Source: Cecembia calidifontis (GTDB lineage Bacteria; Bacteroidota; Bacteroidia; Cytophagales; Cyclobacteriaceae). From it: a stretch of DNA of 64,000 nucleotides. The notes beneath the pieces were generated by a model that saw only the letters and a list, made by a program, of their open reading frames with translations, searched no databases and was not told where the DNA came from. Both the position numbers and the translations under genes were made by a program. Below, piece by piece: positions 45,067 to 54,068 of this stretch (positions within the stretch are counted from its first letter, which is position 1; each line of letters starts with the position of its first letter). Location of the stretch: contig NZ_SGXG01000001.1 in NCBI RefSeq assembly GCF_004216715.1, positions 4,592,501-4,656,500 of the forward strand, read 5' to 3'.

Positions 45067-46962
45067 CTAAAGAGCCCACTTTTTATACCACATTTGAAAC
45101 ATTAATAGATACCATATGACTGGACTATAATGAAGCTTATTTTGCTTAAATTTTTCTACTTCTTTAAGTAAGAATGTAACATTGAATAAACCCGACGCAT
45201 TCAAAGCTTCTTCTGATAAATATTCATCTACCAAATAGGACAAATCTCCTCGAAGCCATGAATATATAGGCAAGCTAAAACCTGTCTTAGGTCTGTCCAT
45301 CATGGCCTTCGGGACATAATCATGCACAATATCTTTCAATATTTTTTTACCAGAAACACCATCAATCTTGTATTCTAAAGGAATTTGAGCTGCATATGCA
45401 GCTAATCTATGATCCAACAGAGGTTCTCTTCCTTCTAAAGAAACTGACATAGTAGCTCTATCTACCTTTGTTAATATATCATTGGGTAAATAAGAATTAA
45501 AATCAATGCACATAGCCACCTCCAATGGATTTTGAAATCCATTAGCATCAATGATAAAACTTGATGGATAAGTGTTACACTTAATTTTAAACAGTTTATC
45601 AACATAGCCTTTGGGTTTTTCAGACATATATCTAAATAAATCCGCTGCCTGAGAGTACTCATCCTGATTAAGCACATCTAAGACACTCCCTAATTGATGC
45701 GTGAATTTCGAGCAATTAACCAAATCATTATTCATTGTAAAGGAAGCTAATTTCTTAGTCCATGTACTTTTTAAAGGACTTGGTAATTTTTCAATCTTTT
45801 TTAGAAAGCTATTAAGTTTAAAATAGGATAGATATCCTCCAAAAATCTCATCTCCTGCGTCAGCAGACAAAGCTACTGTAACTTGTTGCTTGGCCAATTT
45901 ACTCACCAATATAGTAGGTATACCTGAGCTGTCGCCAAAGGGTTCGTCAAAGAAAAAGGGAAGGGTTGGAATGATCTCTTGAGCTTCTTTTGTTGAACAA
46001 AGATACTCCGTATGATCTGTCCCTAAAAATTGAGCAGTTTCTTTGGCATAAGGTGCCTCATTATTTCCCTCCTCAAATCCAATGGTGAAAGTTTTTAATG
46101 CTCTACTACTTTTTGATTGCAACAATGCTGTAACTGCTGTACTATCATAGCCACCACTCAAAAATACACCTACTGGCACATCGGCCACCATTCTATAATC
46201 AAAAGAAGATTGCATCAGTGCTTTAACTTCTTCCTTTATTTCTTGATAATCTAAATTTAATTTAGGCTTCAAGTAATAGCTTCTTAAATCCCAATATTTT
46301 GTAATGTTTACCTTTTGTGTCGCCAAATCCACTTCCAAATAATGACCTGGCATGAGTTTGCAGGTATGCTTAAAAATGGTATGAGGAGCAGCTATGTATC
46401 CATAATGGAAATAGTTTGGTAAAACTGCCTCATCTATTACTTTTTCAAATTTAGAATGAGTCATTAAGGCTTTCAATTCTGAGCCAAATAGTAAAAGATT
46501 GTTCAAGTAATAATAATAAAATGGCTTTACCCCTGCTCTATCTCTAAAGGCAACTATTTTATTATTTTTTCTATCATAAATCACAAAAGCAAACATTCCA
46601 ATAAAGCGATCTACACATTTGAGGCCCCATTCATCAAAACTCTGTAAAATGACTTCTGTATCTGTTTGGGTTATAAAGCCTCTTCCCTTTCCTTGTAATT
46701 CAGACTTAATTTCTTTGTAATTATATATCTCACCATTAAAAACAATACTTAAGTGCTTGAAATGCATGGGTTGATGGCCCGCTGAACTAAGGTCTATAAT
46801 ACTTAGTCGCGCCTGCCCAAATCCTATCAAAGCATTTTTTTCTTCAAAAAGCTCTCCTCCTGAATCATCAGGTCCTCTATGTTGCATAGAGTTTACCATT
46901 TGATGCAGTGTTTCTTTTGAGGTATTTGATTTAAAATCTATAAAGCCTGCTATGCCGCACAT
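45067..46962 (-). CDS. asnB: Asparagine synthase (glutamine-hydrolysing), AsnB type
   Basis: 631 aa. Cys2 of MCGIAGFIDF is the nucleophile of the Ntn glutaminase domain (about 1-210). The synthetase domain has the PP-loop SGGYDSTAVTALL (about 260) and SADAGDEIFGGY. In polysaccharide loci such proteins often amidate an uronic acid or amino sugar carboxylate rather than make free asparagine; which applies here is inference. It sits 4 bp from the deacetylase-like gene upstream and 26 bp from a GT downstream, so it belongs to the operon. Confidence 0.88.
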   Translation of the reverse strand: MCGIAGFIDFKSNTSKETLHQMVNSMQHRGPDDSGGELFEEKNALIGFGQARLSIIDLSSAGHQPMHFKHLSIVFNGEIYNYKEIKSELQGKGRGFITQTDTEVILQSFDEWGLKCVDRFIGMFAFVIYDRKNNKIVAFRDRAGVKPFYYYYLNNLLLFGSELKALMTHSKFEKVIDEAVLPNYFHYGYIAAPHTIFKHTCKLMPGHYLEVDLATQKVNITKYWDLRSYYLKPKLNLDYQEIKEEVKALMQSSFDYRMVADVPVGVFLSGGYDSTAVTALLQSKSSRALKTFTIGFEEGNNEAPYAKETAQFLGTDHTEYLCSTKEAQEIIPTLPFFFDEPFGDSSGIPTILVSKLAKQQVTVALSADAGDEIFGGYLSYFKLNSFLKKIEKLPSPLKSTWTKKLASFTMNNDLVNCSKFTHQLGSVLDVLNQDEYSQAADLFRYMSEKPKGYVDKLFKIKCNTYPSSFIIDANGFQNPLEVAMCIDFNSYLPNDILTKVDRATMSVSLEGREPLLDHRLAAYAAQIPLEYKIDGVSGKKILKDIVHDYVPKAMMDRPKTGFSLPIYSWLRGDLSYLVDEYLSEEALNASGLFNVTFLLKEVEKFKQNKLHYSPVIWYLLMFQMWYKKWAL

Positions 46963-46966
46963 ATAA

Positions 46967-48106
46967 TTATTCTTCTTTGGAGGTCATGAGATTTCCTAAT
47001 TGATCTGAACTTAAGAATTCTACATCAGGATATCGTTTTACAATTTCCTTTAAAAGTATTTTTAACAAACTTAGATTACTAGTTCTATTTCCCTCATCAA
47101 TAGATCCAATATAATTTACTCTATGTGAACTAATGATTGCTGGTTTACCCCAAAAAAATGAAGTTTGTATTTGCTTTAAAGCTGTATTCACAATATTGTC
47201 ATCACCGCTTTCAATTTGTTCAAATCCCACATTTCTTACTAAATAGATCAATCCATCATGGCTCTTTTTGCCACAATAATTTCGATAGATTTTAAATGGC
47301 TGATTCAATGAAATAGGTTCTCTTTGAGCTCTTGAGCCTTGTATATAATTTATTCCATTGTCTCTAAATACTTTTTCTAATGGTTTAGACCATGTATAAC
47401 AGGGCGCAATAATTGAACGGGACTGAAACCCCCAAATTTCTTTGAACAAACGTAATCCGTGTTCAATTGATTCCTTAATTGAATTAAAATCATCCTCAGA
47501 GTAAGTAGCCATGGCATCCAAACACTCATATCGGCATGAAAAACCTCTATTATCGTTGATGGTAAATGAGCCTTCTTTGAATGCATCTAAAAATTGAGTG
47601 TTTCTATTTCTTAAATTTCTCATCCAATTGTTTACATGCACATGTTCTCTCCCATGATACTGCGTTTGAAATAATTTATTACGTATACCTTGTTGATATA
47701 AATCAAATACTTTTTCTGATTTTTTTGACTTTTTAAGCGTTTCAGTAAATAATTCGTAATGATATCCTTCATAGTTTGAAGATAAAATTTTACCAAAATC
47801 AGGATTAGTAAGAATATTATTCAGCGTAAAGATTGCTGGATTGTAGTTTTTATCTTTTACAGATGATAACACTTCCATTAGTGCCTCTAAGTCTTCATCA
47901 GATTCCAATGAATCAAATCGATTGTAAATGGATTTATCCACCGGATAACCCTTTGCCAACAAACTTTCATAAGCACTTTTCGAAGGCATTCTTTGCATCC
48001 CCCAGTCATCACTTTCAAAGACTACAATTTTTCTGCTAGTTCTCCAACCACGTACATTAAAAAAGTGATCTTTTAATGAGGAAATTAAATTATTCACTCC
48101 AAACAA
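46967..48106 (-). CDS. Polysaccharide deacetylase-like protein, second paralogue
   Basis: 379 aa. Paralogue of the protein at 39464-40588 over its whole length. SDDWG (about residue 31), QYHGREHVHVNNW (about 163) and ISSHRVNYIGSIDEGNR (about 335) are the probable metal or catalytic motifs. Compared with the first copy it has ESDDWGMQR instead of AVDDYGNVR. Its start overlaps the end of the wecB-type gene by 17 bp, and asnB follows after 4 bp. The substrate is unknown; a role in de-N-acetylating a sugar in the repeat unit is an inference from motifs and context. Confidence 0.7.
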   Translation of the reverse strand: MFGVNNLISSLKDHFFNVRGWRTSRKIVVFESDDWGMQRMPSKSAYESLLAKGYPVDKSIYNRFDSLESDEDLEALMEVLSSVKDKNYNPAIFTLNNILTNPDFGKILSSNYEGYHYELFTETLKKSKKSEKVFDLYQQGIRNKLFQTQYHGREHVHVNNWMRNLRNRNTQFLDAFKEGSFTINDNRGFSCRYECLDAMATYSEDDFNSIKESIEHGLRLFKEIWGFQSRSIIAPCYTWSKPLEKVFRDNGINYIQGSRAQREPISLNQPFKIYRNYCGKKSHDGLIYLVRNVGFEQIESGDDNIVNTALKQIQTSFFWGKPAIISSHRVNYIGSIDEGNRTSNLSLLKILLKEIVKRYPDVEFLSSDQLGNLMTSKEE

Positions 48107-49340
48107 CTCTTTTTATGTAATTCGTGTAACTCAAAATAATCCTCACCATTTTCTGACTGACATTGGGCATAGAGTAGTCGGCAACAGGGCGGAATGTAGT
48201 AATTGGTGATTGGTGATTAGTGATTAGTGATTCATCACTACTTTTTGCATTTCCATTACTATTGTTTCTTTCCCCTATAGATTGAAGTTCCAATTGAGCC
48301 AGCCCCTGAAGGATTCGTTCCGGATTCAACCCCACCATCATCACCGAAGCCTCTTCCATCGCTTCCGGCCTTTCATGAGCCTCACGGATGTTCAAAGCTC
48401 TGAAATTCAAAATGGAAGACTCCTCCGAAATCGTCCCACTATCCGAAAGCACAGCAAATGCGTTTATTTGCAAACAGTTATAGTCGGAGAATCCCATCGG
48501 CTTTTGCCACTGAATCAACGTATGAAGTTCTCCTACTTTTATCTTTTGCCTTTTATCTTTTGTCTTATCTTCCTCCACTTGGTTCTTCAATTCCTCGAGA
48601 CGCTTTCTAGTCCTTGGATGCGTGCTCACAATAATCGGATAGCCAAACCTCTCAGCTATCTGGTTAAGAGACTCGAGGAGACCAAAGAAGTTCTTATCAT
48701 TGCTGATATTTTCTTCTCGGTGGGCGGAGACGACGAAGTATTTTCCTTGTTCCAGCCCCATGCGCTCCAAAACATCACTAGCTTGAATCTTTGGCATGTA
48801 GTGGTTCAACACTTCATACATAGGAGACCCTGTTTTGATAATCCTATCTGCGGGCAAACCCTCTCTTAACAAATACTCCCTCGCGATATCGGAATAGGTC
48901 AAGTTGATATCGGAAATATGATCCACAATCTTCCTGTTGGTCTCTTCCGGTACACGCTGGTCGAAGCAACGGTTACCCGCCTCCATATGGAAGATAGGAA
49001 TATGTCTCTTCTTGGCAGGTATCGCACACAAACAGGAATTCGTATCCCCCAATACCAAAAAGGCATCAGGCTTTACTTCTTCCAGAATGGGATCAATATT
49101 GATCAAAATCTGTCCCACCGTAGCCGTGGCCGTCGCCCCAGCCGCATTCAAAAAATAATCGGGCTTCCTAACACCCAAATCCTCATAGAAGACTTCATTC
49201 AGTTCATAATCATAATTCTGACCCGTATGAACAGTGATATGCTCAATCGCCGGACTGGCATCCAATGCAGCCATTACTCGGGAGAGGCGGATGATTTCGG
49301 GCCGGGTCCCGACGACGGTCATAACTCTTAATCTATTCAT
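48090..49340 (-). CDS. UDP-GlcNAc 2-epimerase-like CapG/FnlC with low-complexity insertions
   Basis: 416 aa from ATG 49340, which begins directly at MNRLRVMTVVGTRPEIIRLS. Motifs of the non-hydrolysing 2-epimerase family: HTGQNYD, LVLGDTNSCL, HMEAGNRCFDQRVPEETNR, VVSAHREENI and LSDSGTISEESS. With CapE and CapF in the same operon it fits CapG/FnlC, which makes UDP-N-acetyl-L-fucosamine from the talo sugar. Two segments look foreign: KTKDKRQKIK (about residue 265) and SLITNHQSPITT (about 375). The DNA of both resembles the intergenic repeats nearby. The protein is about 35-45 residues longer than the usual 370-380. Confidence 0.85.
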   Translation of the reverse strand: MNRLRVMTVVGTRPEIIRLSRVMAALDASPAIEHITVHTGQNYDYELNEVFYEDLGVRKPDYFLNAAGATATATVGQILINIDPILEEVKPDAFLVLGDTNSCLCAIPAKKRHIPIFHMEAGNRCFDQRVPEETNRKIVDHISDINLTYSDIAREYLLREGLPADRIIKTGSPMYEVLNHYMPKIQASDVLERMGLEQGKYFVVSAHREENISNDKNFFGLLESLNQIAERFGYPIIVSTHPRTRKRLEELKNQVEEDKTKDKRQKIKVGELHTLIQWQKPMGFSDYNCLQINAFAVLSDSGTISEESSILNFRALNIREAHERPEAMEEASVMMVGLNPERILQGLAQLELQSIGERNNSNGNAKSSDESLITNHQSPITTFRPVADYSMPNVSQKMVRIILSYTNYIKRVVWSE

Positions 49341-49412
49341 GGTAAAAGTTTGTTTAAGACAAAAGATAAAAGGCACAAGACAAAAGTAATTTATCCCTAC
49401 ACTTTTATCTTT

Positions 49413-49790
49413 TTACTTTTGTCTTTTATCTTGATTATTTGCTCTTGCTTTTTGAACTATCGAACCTAAAATTAACTTCAATTCTTTAGATTCCTGAATG
49501 AGTGCATTTAATTCCTCGTCGGTTTTCGATTCAATACCCTTGAGAATTCTTAACCAATAATTGGACTCTCTCATTTCACGCAAAGAAATTCTTACCTTAT
49601 TTGTAAAATCTAATTTTGAGGAACCAGCTTGCGCCTCTTCATAATTAGCTCCACTAGAGGTTGAGGATTTTGTTAACTGGTATCTAATTACGTTGTATTC
49701 ACTGGTCGAAGGTAATGACCGAAGGTACTTTATTGTTCGAACTGCAAAATTGAACAACCTCTCTTCCAAATCATTTCTACCTCCTTCCAT
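49413..49790 (-). CDS. Four-helix-bundle protein (23S rRNA intervening-sequence type)
   Basis: 125 aa, all-helical. Family features: LEERLFNFAVRTIKYLRSLP, the NVIRYQLTKSSTSSGANYEEA turn, then REMRESNYWLRILKG. These proteins form pentameric four-helix bundles; their role is unknown, though some are encoded within 23S rRNA intervening sequences. The last residues ANNQDKRQK are encoded by the AAAAGACAAAAG-type repeat that fills the adjacent gap. An IS3 element begins 9 bp upstream of the ATG. Such genes are often seen in polysaccharide loci of Bacteroidota. Confidence 0.82.
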   Translation of the reverse strand: MEGGRNDLEERLFNFAVRTIKYLRSLPSTSEYNVIRYQLTKSSTSSGANYEEAQAGSSKLDFTNKVRISLREMRESNYWLRILKGIESKTDEELNALIQESKELKLILGSIVQKARANNQDKRQK

Positions 49791-49844
49791 ATTTACAACT
49801 GTCCTTCCCTGAAATAGGTTGACCGTTTTTAACCGAGAAAAAAG

Positions 49845-50240
49845 ATGTTAAAAACAGGAAAAAGGATTAATTCTCAGCGTAGATTTTCAGAGGAATTTAA
49901 ACGTAAGTTGGTTGATGATTTTGAGAAAGGAATCATGACAGTTCAGCAAATGGAGCGACATTATGGAATTGTGAACTCAGTTATTTATCATTGGATTTAT
50001 AAGTATTCGACCTATAATGAAAAAAATATCAGGATAATTGAGATGAAAGACAGTCAAACCAATAGGCTCAAAGAACTCGAAGAAAAGGTCAAAGATCTCG
50101 AGCGTACCGTTGGCCAAAAACAGATCATGATTGATTATTTGGAAAAAATGATTGATTTGGCCAAAGAAACTTACTCAATCGATATTAAAAAAAACTCCAA
50201 AACCCCACACTCTGGTGGTTCCAATCCAACAAAAGTATGA
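49845..50240 (+). CDS. IS3 OrfA
   Basis: 131 aa. Helix-turn-helix (RRFSEEFKRKLVDDFEKG...VQQMERHYGIVNSVIYHWIYKY) then a leucine-zipper-like helix (about 68-110, LKELEEKVKDLERTVGQK). An A8 run at 50187-50194 followed by C gives the slippery heptamer A-AAA-AAC (50189-50195). A -1 shift there continues open through LQNPTLWWFQSNKS into OrfB, giving the fused transposase. Confidence 0.92.
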   Translation: MLKTGKRINSQRRFSEEFKRKLVDDFEKGIMTVQQMERHYGIVNSVIYHWIYKYSTYNEKNIRIIEMKDSQTNRLKELEEKVKDLERTVGQKQIMIDYLEKMIDLAKETYSIDIKKNSKTPHSGGSNPTKV

Positions 50241-51187
50241 TAAACCATTCGCTCAATGAACTTTATCGGACTGTTGGAGTAACCAAGCAGGCCGTTCAAC
50301 AAGCCAAAAAAAGGCAGCAAGCATTCGATCTTGAAATTGCCCAACTGGTAATCCTGGCCGATGAGCTCAGGGAAGACCATCCAGGATGTGGGGTCGAAAA
50401 AATGTATTATACATTGAAACCCGAATTCATGGGAAGGGATCAATTCTGTGAAATTTTCATGGAAATGGGATATGGTATCAAAAAAATAAAAAACTACCAG
50501 AAAACCACTTACGCAGGCCTTTATTCTTATCCAAACCTTATCGAAGGTATGGCCATAAACAGACCTTTTCAGGTCATCCAAACCGATATCACTTACTTTT
50601 ACCTCAATGGTGAATTCTATTATTTGGTCTTCATTATTGATGTTTATACCAGGATCATCGTGGGATATTCGGTCAACGACAACTTGCGCACAGAAGGTAA
50701 TATCAAAGCTATGAAAATGGCCCTCAGTACTTTGAGATACCAGCCTTGGGGCCTGATCCACCACTCAGATAAAGGTTCCCAGTACAGTAGTAAAGAATAC
50801 ACCTCCTTGCTCAACAAAAACAATATCCATATCAGTATGGGAAATATCGCATGGGAAAACCCCTACGCAGAACGAATCAATGGAATCATAAAAAATGAAT
50901 ACCTCAAAAGGTGGATAATCAAAGATTTCAGCGACCTGAAAAGAAAAGTGGCGAAAGCTGTAGCCAACTACAACAGCATAAGACTACACAGGGGATTTAA
51001 AATGAAATACACCCCCATGGGATTTTATAAAAATATACTAAATTTAAAAGCCCAAGAAAGACCGACGGTGATTGTTTATACCGAAGGAAGAAAAAACTTC
51101 TTAGGGGCATCGAGCCCCTTCGAAGTTTGCCCAAGAGAAGAACCTCTGGCTCATGATTGCCCGATGGAAATATTTAATGAATGTTGA
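50237..51187 (+). CDS. IS3 OrfB (rve integrase domain)
   Basis: 316 aa, overlapping OrfA by ATGA. DDE core: RPFQVIQTDITYFYLNG (first Asp), LIHHSDKGSQYSS (second Asp) and WENPYAERINGIIKNEYL (Glu). It is in the -1 frame relative to OrfA and is most likely expressed as the OrfAB fusion; free OrfB may come from the ATG. The antisense frame at 50171-50764 is a shadow. Confidence 0.93.
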   Translation: MINHSLNELYRTVGVTKQAVQQAKKRQQAFDLEIAQLVILADELREDHPGCGVEKMYYTLKPEFMGRDQFCEIFMEMGYGIKKIKNYQKTTYAGLYSYPNLIEGMAINRPFQVIQTDITYFYLNGEFYYLVFIIDVYTRIIVGYSVNDNLRTEGNIKAMKMALSTLRYQPWGLIHHSDKGSQYSSKEYTSLLNKNNIHISMGNIAWENPYAERINGIIKNEYLKRWIIKDFSDLKRKVAKAVANYNSIRLHRGFKMKYTPMGFYKNILNLKAQERPTVIVYTEGRKNFLGASSPFEVCPREEPLAHDCPMEIFNEC

Positions 51188-51300
51188 ACCAAACGGTCAA
51201 CGCTATTCAGGGAAGAACAAACTTCAAGCCTCTTTTATCTTTTGTCTTTTTACTTTTATCTTAAAAGAACCTTTTGCCTTTTTACTTGGCTCTTTGTTTA

Positions 51301-52638
51301 TCAAAGCATCGAATTTTTCAAACTAAGGCCTCTTCCAGTAAGTCTATACTTCTGAAGGCTGCTATTGGGTTTATCTGGGATAGTCATCTCAACCAATCCA
51401 GCATCTACACTAGGTTTTAAATAGTTATAAATAAAAGTCGGTCTATGCTTAATGCTAATCTTTTCCATGATTTCTTTAATTGACATTTCATTTTCTATCA
51501 TGCCAATTAATTTCTGTACTTGTTCGGTGACTTGTTCGGTGACTTGTTCGGTGACTTGTTCGGTGACTTGTTCTTTTGGAAAACTCATTCGAATGAAATT
51601 CTCTGAAAAAAAGAAGCAATCCTCGCCATAACTTTTTAATATTCGCGGAATTCCAGACCCCAATTGTTCGACAAGTTCCATGTCACTGAATATACGCATC
51701 AATTCTTTGTTTCGGGGAATTGAAATACCTGCAAAAAACTCTTCCTTATTAAGTCCCTGAGGCAATCCTCCATAAGAGGTGATTTCAAATCTATCAGAAA
51801 AAAACTCAAATTTTGGAGCAAGTTCAAAGGTATAATCATTATGAACCATCGCATTTATAACCGCTTCTCTGAGGGCTGTAGGATCCCATTGTTTTGTCTC
51901 TAATCTTTCTTTTGAGGTGATTTTTGTAAAAGTTTGATTTTCCAATTCAATTTTATCCAATACTTGCTTGGTAGATTTGATAAGCGAACAAAACCCAAAC
52001 TCTTCGGATTGAATCAAGTCAACTCTATCTTTGCCCGCATACTTAGCCACTTTTACAGAGACTGTGTTATTGTCAGCCACTAAATACGCAACATAATTTA
52101 ATTGATTATCCTCATTGACAAGCTCAAGAGTTCTAGTGAACTGTTTATTAAGACTCTTTTCTACGGCTTGGTAGTAGATATGTAACTGCTCAAACTTCAA
52201 ATCCTTACGTGGAGATTTAATCCGTCCAATTGAATTACGGGCTCTCTTTGAAAATAAATCTTCAATCATTTTTGAAGTCATGGGCTCGGCAGCACTACCC
52301 TTTCTAATAAATGTGCCTTTTTCCGACATCCCATATTTTCTCAAGTAGTAGGGTCTCTCCTGCCCACTAGCGACAACAATTTTAATCACCGTCTTTTCTC
52401 CGTGGATTTCTTCTATTACATCAAATAACCCTAAACAAGACGGTGCAATATTGTTTTTGATTCTATCTTTAATTTGAAGTTGTAAACTATCAGAATTATC
52501 AACTCCGAGCACCTCTCCATTATTCCCCAATCCAATATAAATCACCCCTCCGCCAAGGTAATTGAGAAAAGCAACAACTTCTTTTTCAAGACTTTCATTT
52601 AATTGTTGCTTGTACTCTATCCTATTATTCTCTTGCAT
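51301..52638 (-). CDS. AlbA_2 (Schlafen-like) / RecG-related transcriptional regulator-like protein
   Basis: 445 aa from ATG 52638 (MQENNRIEYKQQLNESLEKE is the typical AlbA_2 start; the ATG 30 bp upstream adds odd residues). The AlbA_2 domain covers about 1-120 (FLNYLGGGVIYIGLGNNGEVLGV). A RecG-like C-terminal region follows with DPTALREAVINAMVHNDY and EQLGSGIPRIL. A VTEQ repeat links to a winged-helix tail. Such proteins are thought to bind nucleic acid; the role is unknown. It is not a sugar gene, yet sits inside the capE-capF-capG operon. Confidence 0.82.
   Translation of the reverse strand: MQENNRIEYKQQLNESLEKEVVAFLNYLGGGVIYIGLGNNGEVLGVDNSDSLQLQIKDRIKNNIAPSCLGLFDVIEEIHGEKTVIKIVVASGQERPYYLRKYGMSEKGTFIRKGSAAEPMTSKMIEDLFSKRARNSIGRIKSPRKDLKFEQLHIYYQAVEKSLNKQFTRTLELVNEDNQLNYVAYLVADNNTVSVKVAKYAGKDRVDLIQSEEFGFCSLIKSTKQVLDKIELENQTFTKITSKERLETKQWDPTALREAVINAMVHNDYTFELAPKFEFFSDRFEITSYGGLPQGLNKEEFFAGISIPRNKELMRIFSDMELVEQLGSGIPRILKSYGEDCFFFSENFIRMSFPKEQVTEQVTEQVTEQVTEQVQKLIGMIENEMSIKEIMEKISIKHRPTFIYNYLKPSVDAGLVEMTIPDKPNSSLQKYRLTGRGLSLKNSML
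51519..51573. repeat. 12-bp tandem repeat inside the AlbA_2 gene
   Basis: Four perfect copies and a partial one of CTTGTTCGGTGA, encoding VTEQ repeats between the RecG-like part and the winged helix. As 12 is a multiple of 3, copy-number change keeps the frame and would alter only linker length. Confidence 0.93.
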
Positions 52639-52765
52639 AAAAAAGTAATTGAAACTTAACCATTTCAAGCTTTTGTCTTAAAATCCTTAGCTCTTTTGCC
52701 TTTTTACTTGGCTCTTCTTACTTTTGCCTTTTTACTTTTTCCTTGGCTCTTTCCCCCCTTGTCTC
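52639..52765. repeat. Short repeats in the capF downstream gap
   Basis: CTTTTGCCTTTTTACTTGGC and variants repeated around 52690-52752. The same family fills other gaps in this operon. Confidence 0.6.
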
Positions 52766-53884
52766 TTACACAGTTTCAAACCAAGTATCCGGATCGCTCG
52801 CATCATACGGCTCATTGATCCAGAAAATGGTGTAAAGTGTATCTTCCCCTATGTTCTTGATATTATGTGTGTACCAAATGGGCATATCGACGTAGGCGGG
52901 TTGATCTCCGTCCAGGTAGAAGTTGTGGACTTCATCGGTGCCGATTCGGCGGAGTTGGATGAGGGCTTTGCCTTTGATGACTGCGAAGCGTTCAATTTTG
53001 CGGGTATGGAAATGGTTGCCGCGGGTGATGCCTGGAACAGTAGTAGAAAAAGATGTCTGTCCAGCAATCCCATGACGGGCGATTTCTACGAAAGCTCCAC
53101 GGTTGTCCGTATGCTGAACAAATTTCCTTGGGAAGTAATTGGGGATATCCATGTAGCAACGGTAGGTGTTGAAGAGTTTCAATTCGAAGGAATTGTTCAA
53201 GATCGGGAACTCCCCACGTTCCTGATACACTTCCCGGTAATGCTTCAATAAACCCAGAATCTCCGAAACCTTGGCTGCGGCAGTATGGGGAACTTGAAGT
53301 TCATGCGTATTGTCTTCTGTTCTGATGGCCTTGATGATTTCCTCCACCAATTCCCCCACATAAATCAATTTCAATTGTCCATCCACATCTATCTTGGGTG
53401 TTTCATTGTGTGAAACTTGATGGCAGAAGGTAGCAACCACAGAATTATAGTAAGGGAGTCCAAAAGGACCAAATACATTGGGAATGACCATGCCTGTCAA
53501 TCTCCCTCCTGATTGTTTCGCCCATTCTGATAATAACAGGCGCCCTTCCTTCTTGGATTTGCCGTACGGGTTTTCACGTTCTTCTTGGGTAGAAGAGGAA
53601 ATGATAATATGGGCTTGGCTTTGGGTTCTTTCGAGAGCAGCAACCAACCTCTTCACCAAACCCGTATTCATTGCATAGATGACTTCAGGGTCATTATGAC
53701 GGTTTAAGGCTGCCAAATGCACAATGACATCGCATTGTGTCACAAAAGTATCCAAAGCCTCCTCATCCTCAAAAAATCCGCGCTCAAAATCGATCAAGGT
53801 AAACTCCTCCTTGTACAGCTTTAACGACTGATACAAATGCCACCCCACAAACCCATTCTGACCGGTAATTCCTACTTTTTTCAT
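52766..53884 (-). CDS. CapF/FnlB-type bifunctional reductase with C-terminal cupin
   Basis: 372 aa. N-terminal SDR Rossmann domain: GITGQNGFVGWHLYQSL, VIHLAALNRHNDPEVIY, SSSTQEERENPYGKSK with YGKSK as catalytic YxxxK, and VIPNVFGPFGLP. The C-terminal cupin (about 250-372) has FVEIARHGIAGQTSFST and GNHFHTRKIERFAVIKGKAL with His ligands. This two-domain layout is that of CapF, which epimerises and reduces the CapE product with NADPH. It works between CapE (56031) and CapG (48090) in UDP-L-FucNAc synthesis. Confidence 0.91.
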   Translation of the reverse strand: MKKVGITGQNGFVGWHLYQSLKLYKEEFTLIDFERGFFEDEEALDTFVTQCDVIVHLAALNRHNDPEVIYAMNTGLVKRLVAALERTQSQAHIIISSSTQEERENPYGKSKKEGRLLLSEWAKQSGGRLTGMVIPNVFGPFGLPYYNSVVATFCHQVSHNETPKIDVDGQLKLIYVGELVEEIIKAIRTEDNTHELQVPHTAAAKVSEILGLLKHYREVYQERGEFPILNNSFELKLFNTYRCYMDIPNYFPRKFVQHTDNRGAFVEIARHGIAGQTSFSTTVPGITRGNHFHTRKIERFAVIKGKALIQLRRIGTDEVHNFYLDGDQPAYVDMPIWYTHNIKNIGEDTLYTIFWINEPYDASDPDTWFETV

Positions 53885-54068
53885 TTCTAAAAAACGTCTA
53901 TTTCTAATTTTTAGACTAGTTGGCTATTTAACTACTTTTGCCTTTTTACTTTTTACTTTTGCCTTAGCTAAACTTGGCTCTTTTTCCCTGCTCTGCAATC
54001 TGGCTCGTCGCTAAAATGATTCACTGAATCTTTTTTTAACGCTCCGCCCTCTTGGCTCTTCTTAATTC
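53885..54068. repeat. Repeat-bearing gap between capF and WxcM-like gene
   Basis: Contains CTTTTTACTTTTGCC-type repeats and, at 53989-54060, a segment (CTGGCTCGTCGCTAAAATGA, then CGCTCCGCCCTCTTGG) repeated at 55960-56034. Confidence 0.7.

Larger units (their letters stand above)
49800..51219 (+). mobile_element. IS3-family element, copy 1, 1420 bp
   Basis: The ends are TGTCCTTCCCTGAAATAGG and (inverted) TGTTCTTCCCTGAATAGCG, followed in both by GTTGACCGTTT. A 3-bp target duplication AAC flanks it (49797-49799, 51220-51222). TG...CA termini and two overlapping frames are standard for IS3. The sequence appears identical to copy 2 at 54461-55880. Confidence 0.95.

Noticed and set aside
50171..50764. 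197-aa frame antisense to IS3 OrfB, repeated at 54832-55425
   Set aside because: Shadow of the integrase domain, with no independent features.
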